Below, in pieces: positions 1 to 10,956 of a stretch of 64,000 nt of DNA. How positions within the stretch are numbered: position 1 is the stretch's first letter; each line of letters begins with the position of its first letter. The position numbers were made by a program, and so were the translations under genes. The DNA is from Rhytidiadelphus loreus (lineage: Eukaryota; Streptophyta; Bryopsida; Hypnales; Hylocomiaceae). Under the pieces are notes generated by a model. That model searched no databases, was not told where the DNA came from, and worked only from the letters and a program-made list of their open reading frames with translations. The stretch covers positions 32,158,760 to 32,222,759 of the forward strand of contig OX344762.1 of NCBI GenBank assembly GCA_947034895.1. The letters run 5' to 3'.

Positions 1-1860
1 TTAGGTAGGGTAGGGACACCAGAAAAAGTCACTAGTAGCGCTGGCAAAATTTCCAATATATTCTTGTTAGTAAATGGAAAAAAGGTTCCAACACACGAGA
101 GGTTTCGTTATTTGGATACCACATGAAAAATTTAAGAAGGTTCAAAGTATTGTTGTAAGATTGCCTAAAAGGAACACTTAAACAGTCGAACATGTTTAGA
201 TTATCTAAACCCGATTCAATCATTATGTACATATTGCCTTAGACTTAGGGTGGCAATGTCAAGGTGGTTACAAGCGTCGCTGATACCATCAGGGACCTGA
301 TCCAGTCTCCGACACTGACCCTGTCACCAACAGCAACTCATCTAATCAAAAGTCAGCAATTGGCAACTGATGTAAGCTGAATTGATTGAATGTCTATAAC
401 CACAGCTCTTGTCGATTATCTCTCCGATTGTGGTCCAGAACCTCCCACTTCGAATGTTTTTAACAGAAAAATCATACAGTGTTCAAAATTTGATCTGAAT
501 AGAGTTTGACTTTTTTGCACCCAAATCTATCTCTCACAACTCTATAGTAATCTTCAAACGAAAGAAACTCCTACATACCGCACTCGTTAAAATGATTAAT
601 AGTGACGGAAAGAGTATCCCCTACCCTATAGAGACTTCAAATTCGGTCATATTTCGTTCAAAGCAGAGGGATAGGTTTACAGCTATGGTGTCATCTCAAC
701 CCTAATCAAATTCAGCTGAATGTACTAAAACTCATCAGGATAAGAAAGTATTGACAATTACTAAAGAAAAGACATAATTTCTTCGTGTCTACATTGCAGA
801 ATGCACTCAGTCGCGAACACCGAATACTCACGCCCCATAAACCCTAAGAAAACACTCAAATTCAAAGCAAATGCCAGCGTACTTACCACAAATTTCGCTG
901 TGGATTGAATAATTTCTGGGATCGTTACGAGGTGAAATCTGAAAATGAGGACGACCCACCTTCGCATTCACTGGAGAAAGGAGGCATCCCTGAACATTCA
1001 AATCCGCCGAACTCCGAAAGGAAAGCTCAGACGAACAAGATCACGATGCCTGTGGTTAGTTGGTTACATGGGTATGACGAATGGAAACGGGCCATGTGGC
1101 AGAAAGCGCCACGTAACCGATTGCCAAGTGGCGGCTGAGTGTACCTAAAGGTATACTTAATTATTATTTCAAGTTGGTGCATCCAGGACTTGTAATTTCA
1201 TTCGTTGCCTCTGGAGTCTGGGTAGTATGCTCAAAAAGCGACCATTTAAGAGCTGGTCCGCCTTTTTCATAGGCTTACATAGACAGAATTATTTTTAGAT
1301 CATTTTTCAGAGAAAGAGAAATGGATGTGGAAACTAACACAAGTGGTTTTGTATTTTTCCAAGTATTTTTGAATTACTTATAAATTTTCAAAGATTCAGG
1401 GCATAGGCACCTATTTGTGACCATAGGTCTCCCAAAATCTGTCCACTTGCAATTTGTAAAACAAATGTGCATAAATCAAACACAATGATTGGCTCTTGCA
1501 ATAGAAAAATAATTTTTTCTCAATGCATTTAATTGCTACAGTGGTCCATTTAAGGATTACCCTGTCTCCATTCTTCACCTCAAAATAGGGATGGTTTGAA
1601 GAAGGTAGGCGCTTTTAGAGCATACTACCTGTGTAAGAGTTGGTTGCAATTTGGGGACTCAATGTTCAACCCCTGGAAATATTTTTCAATAAATATTTTT
1701 GGTATATATTTGGCCAGATTTTACTTCCCAACACACAACAATTAATGCACACCAACAATCTACCGTAAAGTTACATTCCCACTTGGGCTTATGTTTAAGA
1801 AGACTCGTCTTATGTTTGACCCTTAACCCTTCTAGGCCCAAGGCCTTTTTGGATTTAAGA
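1..1860. other. Intergenic DNA, degenerate dispersed repeat at the left edge
   Basis: No convincing gene is seen; the short open frames here resemble no family I know. Bases 1-140 resemble stretches at about 34,555-34,650 and 53,820-53,910: all three share a 'ttggcaagtgga..aggttc.aaca' core followed by 'atttggat', in the same orientation. This points to an old dispersed repeat family cut by the window edge. Confidence 0.4.
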
Positions 1861-1881
1861 GCATCATAGCTTTTGAAGTGC

Positions 1882-1949
1882 TATAAATCTAAATGTCACT
1901 AAGTTATACAGGTCTTATAAATCTAAATGTCACTAAGTTATACAGGTCT
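1882..1949. repeat. 34-bp tandem duplication (two copies)
   Basis: Two identical 34-bp units, beginning 'tataaatctaaatgtcacta', lie head to tail at 1882-1915 and 1916-1949. The identity suggests a recent duplication. No gene is attached. Confidence 0.85.
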
Positions 1950-2723
1950 TAACTGTACGATCTTGTAGTACACATGTTGTAGATGGCATGGATTGAATTT
2001 GAAGTCATTTGACCGTGTAGATTGAAAGATTATAATGTTTGAAAAAGGATGCTGAAATTTTCTTACAAACACATTTGGAGTTGAAATTTGAATTCTAAAC
2101 CTTCTCAAATGAAAAAACTTTAGACTACAAAGTGCTTGAAAATCAGCATACAAATACATTGGTGAAAGAAAATATCATTCAATTGACTCATTGTATCTAC
2201 AAAATGGATTGATATGAAATTTTATTGATACAAACTAGACCGGTATGTGCAACTTCCCCAAAAAGAACTATTGAAAACAAGCATTGTATGAAGAAGAAAT
2301 AGGCCACCAAAGTTCACTATGATAAAAAAAACTATTAGGGTTTTGAACTTCAAATTGCTCCCAAACATTCAAAACAACCTAAATTGATATGAAAATTTTA
2401 CCACAAGAACTAGACTTCAAGGGGAACATAATTCAACAAATTTTATTGAAAGAAAACATCATATGAAGGAGATACAAGCCTCACAAGTTGCAGCCATCAA
2501 GTGCAAGTGCAATTTTGTGAACTCAAATTATACTTGTGAACTTCGATTGGATTTCAACAAACTAATACACCTTGGATTGATCTGAAAATTTTACCACATA
2601 AACTAGAAAAGTATGCACAATTTCTCCAACAAGTTTTATTGAATTTGGACATTAGATGCAAATGTTACATTACTTTGAATTGAACTCAAACTATGTGAGG
2701 CTACTTTTGAGCCCCTTAGGCGT

Positions 2724-2957
2724 TGAGGGGTTAAGCACTACGATGTCCATTTTCTGGATAATGAATAGAGGGCTTTGAGGTGCTGTTTTCAGTTGTCCAA
2801 CTAACTTCTCATTCATCCAATGTAACACTTGAATCTTGAAAAGTCAACCTTCCTAAATGATCGATTTCATGAAATTGTGGTAAATGATATTTCTGTAGAA
2901 AGATATAAGCAAAAATGTGCCAAAATTAGAAAAATGATCGAGGTGTTAAGGGGTTAA
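2724..2957 (+). repeat. Dispersed ~235-bp repeat, copy 1 (inverted copy at 13.3 kb)
   Basis: This segment starts and ends near related direct motifs: 'gcgttgaggggttaag' at the left and 'ggtgttaaggggttaag' at the right. Its reverse complement recurs at about 13,285-13,517 over nearly the full length. The best-kept part is 2860-2935, around 'atatttctgtagaaagatat'. No open frame is shared, so I read it as a non-coding mobile or dispersed repeat. Confidence 0.7.
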
Positions 2958-3400
2958 GAACGGGGTACAAAGTTGCAATGCATTTGTACCTGCGCTTGTT
3001 GGTCTTCTCCGAGCGTATGTGATGCATATTTGTGGTATGGAGATAGAAGCAATGTTATAGCCAATACTTTTTGAAAAATTGGGAGGTAAGTAGTTGTCAA
3101 AAGGTGCTTATTAATTTCTAGCAATGAAGATTTGAGAGGATTGTCAGTGTTCTTGTAAACTTGAGCTTTCGGGGGCCACTATGTACCTAGAAGATGTCAC
3201 ACATCTTCTGGGTGCTTTGGTGGTTATGGAAGAGCAATGGTTGTTGAAGGCAAAAATTAGTCTTGTAATTAAGAACACCACCGCATGCAGGAGTCTGAAA
3301 TAATGGGGACTTGTAGGGGACACGGAGCTTGAAATAATGGGGACATGCAAACCCTTAGGATGGCTGAATTGCACATAATTAACCCCTTAATGCCTCAATT

Positions 3401-3734
3401 CTTTTAAGGGTTAAGAAACAAGTGCAACAATTTCAAACCTAAACTCCCATATAAAAAGATTACTTCTTTCAATTCTTTTAAGGGTTAAGAACAAGTGCAA
3501 CAATTTCAAACCTAAACTCCCATATAAAAAGATTACTTCTTTCTTATACAGAGGTCATATCTTTTAAGGGTTAAGAAGCAAGTGCAACAATTTCAAACCT
3601 GAACTCCCATACAAAAAGATTGCTTCTTTCTTATACAGAGGTCATATCTTTTAAGGGTTAAGAAGCAAGTGCAACAATTTCAAACCTGAACTCCCATACA
3701 AAAAAATTGCTTCTTTCTTATACAGAGGTCATAT
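3401..3734. repeat. Tandem repeat, four units of 74-87 bp
   Basis: Units start at 3401, 3475, 3561 and 3648, each opening with 'cttttaagggttaag'. Units 3 and 4 are 87 bp and almost identical; unit 1 is 74 bp and lacks the 'ttatacagaggtcatat' tail. There are no unique spacers between units, so this is a minisatellite, not a CRISPR array. Confidence 0.85.
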
Positions 3735-3850
3735 CTTTTAAGACATGGAGTTTACTATTATGAAACATAATTTTTTTACATCATATTGGCATATCTTTTA
3801 AGACATGGAGTTTACTATCATGAAATATAATTTTCTTACATCATATTGGC
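3733..3850. repeat. Tandem repeat, two 60-bp units
   Basis: The unit starting 'atcttttaagacatggag' is present at 3733-3792 and again from 3793, with a few substitutions. It joins directly to the preceding minisatellite and shares its 'atctttta' start, so the two arrays probably arose from one another. Confidence 0.75.
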
Positions 3851-5111
3851 CAACTAAAAGAAGAAAATAATGCACTTTTGCATGCATTATTTGAATACCA
3901 AATGAATAAGTTATGAATTTTCAAAGTATTGCCTCTAGGCTGAATATTAAAAACCAACACTAGAATCCTTAAACTTTCATTTTCAAATTTCGTAAATCTC
4001 TTCTAATCAATATCTATTTTAGTTCCAAATGTAGGCGTCTTATAAACTTATAAACTTTCATTTTCAAATTGTGGGTGTATCATATATACTTATCACATAC
4101 CTCCCACCAATTGTCGTTTGTTGTTTTCTCTCCTAATTACTAGAACAATATCCTTTGCAAGAGAAGGTGAAGAGCTTGGATTTTGAAATCTCCCTACCAT
4201 TAGTGGAAAGCCAACCAACAAGCAACTATTGATTTTTATAAAATCCCAACTAAATATACAAGTTTTTGAGCATATTCTTGCTGGTTGACATCTTTTACCT
4301 TGATTAACACTCCCAAAATGTAACCTTCCATCAATTTCTGAACAAAAAGGAAGATGTATCACACATCACCGTCAAAGCATAATTTTAAAATGGAAAGTAC
4401 ATGCAACCCAACAAAGAGTTACTTGGCATAAATTACCTGCTTCGTTACCTGTCTCATGCCCTTCTTCAAGGGCTTTGAAGCAGAACAACAAAACAGGTGA
4501 CTGTTCAGTTCCTAAGATAAAATATTGCCAACTCTTCCATATGCAATAACATCCTAATAAGTTAGAGTTCGTCTCCGACTTCAACTCGCGCTGCCAAGGC
4601 CCGGAAGGAGCCAACAGACAGCAAATAAAGATATTTGTAACATCAGGAACGGGATATTCTACAGAAGAGCGTAAACAAGTTTTTAATCGACAAAGGCCTA
4701 AAATCCAAGGGTATCTGTCGCCTTAAAATTATTTGCCTCCGCTAAGAGAATGAGTCAAATCATACGAGAGATTCTGCCCCTCTGCCCAGTCAGGCTTCAA
4801 GAATTGATACCTGTCACCGTGTTGCTACCAACTCCAATTCCCGTCCCCCCCAAGGAATGGTTGATAACTCGGTGGTAAACTTACAGAGCTGATCATTGTC
4901 GACAGCCTACCAGAATTGACTTACCTATATTGTAGTCTAAAAGTATAATTATCTCTTCTGGCCTGAATGTGGCCAAATTCAAAAAATCCAATTTGAGCGC
5001 TGTTCATCTAGTCTGCTCCAGTTGACGAATTAATTGCTGCAGTCTGTGAGACTCTAAGCGCCGGGAAACTCATAAAATGGTAATGTATAGTACAGAGAGA
5101 CAAACAGCAGA
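3851..5111. other. Intergenic DNA 3' of the PERK gene
   Basis: I see no supportable gene between 3,851 and 5,111. The stretch includes the 3' flank of the minus-strand kinase gene. Base composition rises in GC from about 4,400 onward, as expected near a gene. Confidence 0.4.
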
Positions 5112-8100
5112 TCAGAACTTTTCTTCTACGTTGGGAGCAAAGCTGACCGTCTTGCCGATGGGTATATATTCTCCACTGAAGCTGGTCGGACTGTATCGGC
5201 CGGGTGGCGGGGGGGGTGCGCCTATGAACCCGCTCATGCCATTGTTGGGGAAGCTGGGTCTTGGAGGAGGGCTCTTCTTGGGGGGGTGTCTGGAAACACC
5301 AGGAATGTCGGAACTTTCGGTATTCGGGTCGTATTCCCTGCTGCCAATCTTCGGAAGGCTGAACTGTTTGCTGCCAAACGTCGGTGGCTTGAATGCGAGA
5401 ACCGGTTCCGAAGAATCGTCATAATCGACGTGCTCGTAATCTTGTTCACTTTCTTCGGCAATGGAGTGTTCACCGCTTTGAATATTAGCGAGGTTGTGGG
5501 ATGGCCGTGAGGCATGGGTGTTCTGCTTGTGAAAGGCGCGCAACCCAGACGTGCCGTTGTACTCTTCAAATTCGCCGCTGCCATCTTCATACCTCCTGGT
5601 GACGCCGTAATCGCTGTCGTAAATGGATTGGCTCTCCAAGCTCTGCCCTGGTCTCATCCCCTGGTACAGACCTGCCCGGTCTGAATCACTTTCAAGCGCC
5701 CGAACCACCTGGCAGCACTCAGAACCAGATTAGTCCCTCCTCAGCTAGCACACAGATCATATTTAGCCCCTAAACGACGAAGAAATCATGGTCTGAAAGT
5801 GATCAGTTCAATTGACCATACTGTGAAAAACATAATTTAGCTGAGTCCAAATTTTATATTAACTAAATAAGGGAAGAATACTGCACGTGTCTGTAAAAAG
5901 AAATAAAATTGGTCAACTCCAAACTGCTAAAAAAGAAGAGGCCCAAATTGATCCATTACGGAATAGATAGATAGCACCATATAGAATTGGTGAAGAGTTT
6001 ATTCATTGCATCAGAGATCAAAAAACCCAAAGTGGAAGCCGTTGTACCTGTGCCATCCTCGGACGGTTTAGTGCAGAATGTCTCACACATGCAGCCGCAG
6101 TCTCAACGACACGCAACATTTCGTCATGGTCGAAATCGCCGTTCAAATTGGGGTCCACAAGATCCTCCAGACGGCCATCTTCAAGAACTCGATTCACCAC
6201 AGGCCTTGCCCATTCCACCAAGCTCTCGAACCCTGCTTCCTGGGTCATGTCTATCGGTTTCCTCCCAGTAACCAATTCCAACAGCACAACACCAAAGGAG
6301 AAAACATCTGATCTATCTGTGAGCTTTCCACTGGCGGCATATTCAGGGGCCAAATAACCAAATGTTCCCATGACTCTAGTCGAGACATGGGTGTTCGTGT
6401 CATTGGACAGCTTTGCCAACCCGAAATCTGCGACCTGTAACATGTAGAACAGCTCAGGTCAGCTGCAAATGATCATGTACAAATACCTCCAATTGAAGTT
6501 AACTGAACTATTGATGCAGCGAAGATAATCAGGCATCATGTCAACACTAACTGGAGCGCATCCATACCTGAGCTTCAAAATTCTCGTCAAGTAGAATATT
6601 GGAAGATTTGATGTCCCGATGAATAATTTTAGGATGACAATCCTCATGCAGGTATGCAAGACCCCGAGCGCATCCCAGACCAATCCTAAGTCTTGTACTC
6701 CACTCCATGATAGGCATGTCCGTGTCTGGATACAGCACATATATTAGTTTAATAAATTAAAGTTAATTAATTTTCACAACAAAGTATAAAGTGATAGTAT
6801 TTAGAGGTCGAGGGGGCACCATGTCATTATGTCCCTGCTGAGTCCCCTAAGCTACAAGCGTGTCTAAATCGAAACAAAGTCAATGACATCATAGAAGATG
6901 GAGCTGTAAAGAAACAATTCATAAACCTTAAGAGCGAGAATGTACTCACTATGCAAGTTGTTCTCAAGAGTGCCATTCGGAACATATTCATACACAAGCA
7001 GGCGCTGCTTATCAGCCACGCAATACCCAACGAGGGAGACCAAATGCCGATGATGCACCCTGCTGATGACCTCAACTTCCGCCCGAAACTCCCGCTCACC
7101 CTGACCTCCACCAACAGTCAGCTGTTTCACAGCTACAACAGTCCCATTGGGCAGGAGCCCTTTGTACACGCGGCCAAATCCACCCTCACCAAGAAGGTTG
7201 TCTTTTGAGAAGTTATCGGTTGCAACAGCCAATTCATTGTAAGTGAAATAAGACCTGGAGTTGCCCATCTTGTCTGATCCAGACGGAGGTGGAGGTATCT
7301 CTCCATTGGCACTTCCAGAATGAATCCCCCATGAATCCGGGACATCTGAACCCCTGTACCCGTGAGCGCCAGTAAGGGGCATCGTAGCCGAGCCTTTGTA
7401 TGAGAATGCATCATCAGTTACGCCTTTCCTCTTCTTCTTCCGACAACAGCATATCACTAAACTGACCAGAAAGACGAGGACAGCAACACCGGCGGCCGCC
7501 CCTACTATTAGCGCTATGCTAGATACTCCAGATGATGAAGAAGATTGCGGGCCTGGTGGTGTTGTAGGACTAGGCGGAGATGCCGGAGGTCTAAAGTCGG
7601 GTGTGGTGATAGTAGGAATGTCGGCAGGGGACAGACCCAGACCTGGGGCCAACACTGGAGGCTTTGCTGTCGGTGCGGGGGCAGGTGGTAATACCGAAGG
7701 TGGAGGAGTAGGTGTATGAGCAGGGGGGAATACCGGGGCAGGAGCAGGCGGCGGGGGTGACACCATTGGGGCAGGAGCAGGAGGGGGTTCGTTGGGAGGA
7801 AGAGGGGGTGACACCCTGGGAGCAGGAGCAGGAGGAGATTCATTGGGAGGAGGAGGTGACTGCGAAGGAGAAGGAGCGGGAGCAGGAGGAGGTTCATTGA
7901 GAGGAGGAGGGGGTGACTCCAAAGGAGAAGGAGCGGGAGCAGGAGGAGGTTCATTGAGAGGAGGAGGGGGTGACACCAAAGGAGCAGGAGCAGGAACGGG
8001 AGTAGGAGGAGGTGTTGCAGGAGGGGGAGGGGGAGGTTCAGAAGGAGGAGGAGCATCAGCTGGGGGAGGAGTCTCAGGAGGAGGTGTAGGAGCAGGAGGT

Positions 8101-8846
8101 TGTGCTGGGGGTGGTGATCGTGGAGCAGGGGATTCAATTGGCGGTGGCGAAGGCGGTGGAAGGTCAGGTGCTGGAGAGGGAGATACTACAGGGACATCAG
8201 GAGGAGGGGGAGGGGGAGATTGAGCAGGGGGAGGTGAATCTGTCTCTGGTGGCGGCGCTGGCGGAGATTGCTGAGGAGAGGGTGATTTTGGCGATGGCGC
8301 CGGTGGGGACACTTCAGGGGATGGAGAAAACTCTGGCGTTGCTGCGGGTGGAGAATCGGATGGAGGGGGAGACTCCGGCGGCGGCGATGGAGGGGTCAGA
8401 TCAGCTGGCGGAGGAGCTTGGACTGGGGGTGGAGACTCATTAACAGAAGGAGACACTGTACCGTCTGCACCTGTAGGAGCTGGAGGCGGTGAAGAATCAG
8501 GAGGTGGAGACAGGTTCGGAGGGGGAGATGAAGAAGATTCATCCGGGGGCGGGGAAGGTGATGAAGAATCAGTAGGTGGAGGCGAACTCGGAGGGGGAGA
8601 CAGGCTCGGAGGGGGAGATGAAGAAGACTCGTCCGGGGGCGGGGGAGGTGATGAAGAATCAGGAGGTGGAGGCACACTCGGAGGGGGAGATGAAGAAGAC
8701 CCGTCCGGGGGCGGGGGAGGTGATGAAGAGCCGTCTGCAGGAGGAGGAGACCCAGCATCATCTGCGGGAGGACTTGCATCCGGACCTGCTTGGGCTTCTG
8801 CCTGTACGCTGGGATCATGATGACTCTGCCTAAAGTGGCGACCCAT
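5112..8846 (-). CDS. PERK-type proline-rich receptor-like kinase, four exons
   Basis: Exons on the minus strand are 8846-6950, 6725-6568, 6434-6048 and 5708-5112; all introns are GT-AG and phases add to 1,012 codons plus stop. Residues about 20-435 are an extensin-like region of Ser-Pro repeats, a hydrophobic segment at about 442-466 is followed by CCCRKKKRK, and a Ser/Thr kinase runs from about 547 to 825. Kinase landmarks are GEGGFG (553-558), Lys574 in VAVK, HRDIK with Asp670, DFG (688-690) and an APEY activation segment. A low-complexity tail of about 190 residues ends the protein. This is the PERK layout: a plasma-membrane kinase thought to sense the cell wall. Like other PERKs it shows no clear N-terminal signal peptide. 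PERKs are commonly 600-760 residues, so the ectodomain here is long. The family call is secure; the exact start is less so. Confidence 0.9.
7780..8730 (-). repeat. Coding tandem repeats in the PERK ectodomain
   Basis: Within exon 1 the DNA repeats in two blocks. At about 7,790-8,000 units of roughly 70 bp encode blocks like [17 protein letters not shown]. At about 8,500-8,730 units of roughly 100 bp encode [23 protein letters not shown] blocks. The strand is strongly purine-biased (GGAGGAGG on the plus strand), which creates long spurious open frames on the other strand. Unit number could vary between individuals. Confidence 0.75.
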
Positions 8847-10684
8847 TTTGGCAAACCTGGGTTCGGCTCAGAGAATATGTGATATCACCCCTTTTGGTTT
8901 CTCACTGTGAAGAGTTCAAAGCTCCTGCTAAGCTTTCGATCCTTCAGGACAACCACGCCTTGAATAGTGGAAGTGGCTTTGTTCATTTGTTAAGAGTTTC
9001 CACATTGAGCGCAAGCGATCACAATGTTGAAATGGCGATAGCAGCAAAGACATCGTTGGTCTTCACATCTGCTCAATTTATCCTTTCGGTTCAAGAAAAT
9101 CTGCGTCTGGTCTGCAATCACTCAGCACTGCACCTCATCAAACATTAACCCTGTCTTTCATGGGTGTGAAAATGACACAGTTTCACGCCTAAAGCAACCG
9201 AGGAGGTCTTTTTCTCACAAATCTGGTTTTCAATCTGGGATATGTGAAGCTCCATTCAAGTTGTAGAGGGGTGCCTTGATAAACTTACTTGATCCAGATG
9301 GAATTCGAAGGCAACAAGATCTCAAGAAAAGCTCTCAGATCGCATCTCATCGACCTGCTGTCTCGCCTAATTGTTTCTTCTGTCACGGTCGGGAGCAGCT
9401 GAATAGTTCCCCTATACGTCGGCATTCCAGACGTGGGCTTCGGCATCCCATGCTCGCTCTCACAAATGATGCTCTCTTTGAATATTGTGCTTACCCTGCC
9501 TTATTACTTCCTGAAGTTCCGCATAACGACGACAGATTCTACACACCACATTCAGATCTCCAAGTTCATAACTTCACCCTGACCAGAGAAAACACAGCCG
9601 CCATTCCCGAACAACCTAAGCTCTCATGCAGCCAGTGCCATCCAGCATCCTAAATCTACAATGAAAAGTCATCAAGGTGCACACATGAATCTAAGATATG
9701 TATTGCGTTTGAAGTCCTGGCTACATAGGATGTGCCCCAATCCGGAACTTCACGGGCGTCGCTCAAACATTCTTCCGTTTAATATATTCTTCAGATCAAA
9801 CAAAATGGAGGTCTCAGATGGAGCAAGAGGATATGAGGTTTTGCACCAGAAAGCAATGGAGAGAGATGACAACAAACTTACTTGTAAATGTCCCTGTGGT
9901 AGATTCTTGCGATTTCTATGCATCAAGATTTCCAGAACAATGCGGCCTTACAAGCAACAAGATCCGTATTCTCAGCTATTCGAGCTGATCTCAGGGAGCT
10001 CCAGAAGCTAGGCATCAAGCAGTTCCGAGGAAAACAAGCCAGCCTTCGAAACTACAGGTCTGTTGTCCTTCCGGACCTGCTCTTTTGCTTCTATCTCATC
10101 ACCAACATTGCATTCGGACAGACATGACCTGCACAACTGCTGCTGGTGCTGGGAAAAGGATTCAGTAATTTCAGCTGCAGCGCCACTCGGAGGTTCATGC
10201 AAGGCCATGGTCTTCCTCCGGTTGGAAGCGACGACAGCGCCCCCGCCGCCGCCGAAGACGGCGCGGGAAATTTCATATCTTCCTTATTTTGGAAACCGCG
10301 TTACTTTCCAGTCATCTCATTTGGGAAGTGTCTACTAAATTTATGGCTCCATTCCTGGACCCTCTCGCATTTCAGGTACCATTACTGGCACCACTTCGTC
10401 TGGCAGGATGAAATATAACCGTGAAACCCTCCAATGCAGTCCAACCAACCGCTTGAAGGAAACTTCGCAATGGCGCCCAGTTCGCATTATCGTCGTAAAT
10501 CTCGCGACACCAATGTCCTCGGTGGCTCCGTCCTGACATCCTGCGCAACTGGATGCATCTCTCCCACATAATTTGTTGGTAAAACGTAGGAAAGGATCTT
10601 ACAGTCTCTGTTTAGATTGCTTGAATCCAAAATTCCAAATTTGGATTTGCCGAAGCTAATCTACAGTAGTACTACAGAATGATC
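8847..10684. other. Intergenic DNA, 5' flank of the PERK gene
   Basis: Short open frames exist on both strands (for example 9276-9653 plus and 10208-10008 minus), but none resembles a known family and none is supported by splice context. A GC-rich spot with GCC/CCG runs lies at 10,235-10,265. I see no confident gene. Confidence 0.35.
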
Positions 10685-10733
10685 CACGTGGGGATTATCA
10701 CATGATCGATCGACCTCCCGTATAAAGGGAGGT
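10685..10733 (+). promoter_or_regulatory. Promoter-like site: G-box plus TATA box in a palindrome
   Basis: A perfect G-box (CACGTG, 10685-10690) lies 30 bp upstream of TATAAA at 10721-10726. The TATA box sits in the loop of a perfect inverted repeat, ACCTCCC...GGGAGGT (10713-10719 and 10727-10733). Spacing and order suit a plant RNA polymerase II promoter firing rightward with a start near 10,755. The only downstream coding candidate is a 39-codon frame at 10837. Function is inferred from motifs only. Confidence 0.35.
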
Positions 10734-10836
10734 AAATGTACCCTCCAACACTTCTATTCGTGATGAATCTCTAAGCGCTCAACTCGGCTTCGTATGTTTT
10801 CTCTACCACTTCCTCTGTTCAATTGTGTTCTCCCAA

Positions 10837-10956
10837 ATGGAACTTTCCGTCGCCTCACTCGGTCAGTATCGGCCACTTGCAAACATCAATACGAACTCAT
10901 CGTCACAAGGGAATGCACTTGAAGCACTCCAAGGTTTCTGTTTCTCGTTTTTATGA
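10837..10956 (+). CDS. Candidate 39-residue small open frame
   Basis: The frame starts MELSVASLGQYRPL and ends GFCFSFL. It begins about 110 bp downstream of the TATA-like site at 10721, and no earlier ATG opens a longer frame. A possible splice donor (caag^gtttct) lies inside it, so it could be the first exon of a longer gene whose other exons I cannot identify. No homology is recognised. Confidence 0.15.
   Translation: MELSVASLGQYRPLANINTNSSSQGNALEALQGFCFSFL

Noticed and set aside
3401..3734. CRISPR-like regular repeats
   Set aside because: Units are contiguous with no unique spacers, and the window is plant nuclear DNA; it is a minisatellite.
7792..8223. 143-codon Gly-rich plus-strand frame
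   Set aside because: It is the antisense shadow of the Pro-rich repeats of the PERK ectodomain; GGAGGA runs stay open in several frames.
9276..9653. 125-codon plus-strand frame with CFFCHGR and CSQCHP motifs
   Set aside because: Two Cys-x-x-Cys-like pairs caught the eye, but spacing and context match no zinc-binding or cytochrome family, and no splice partner is visible.
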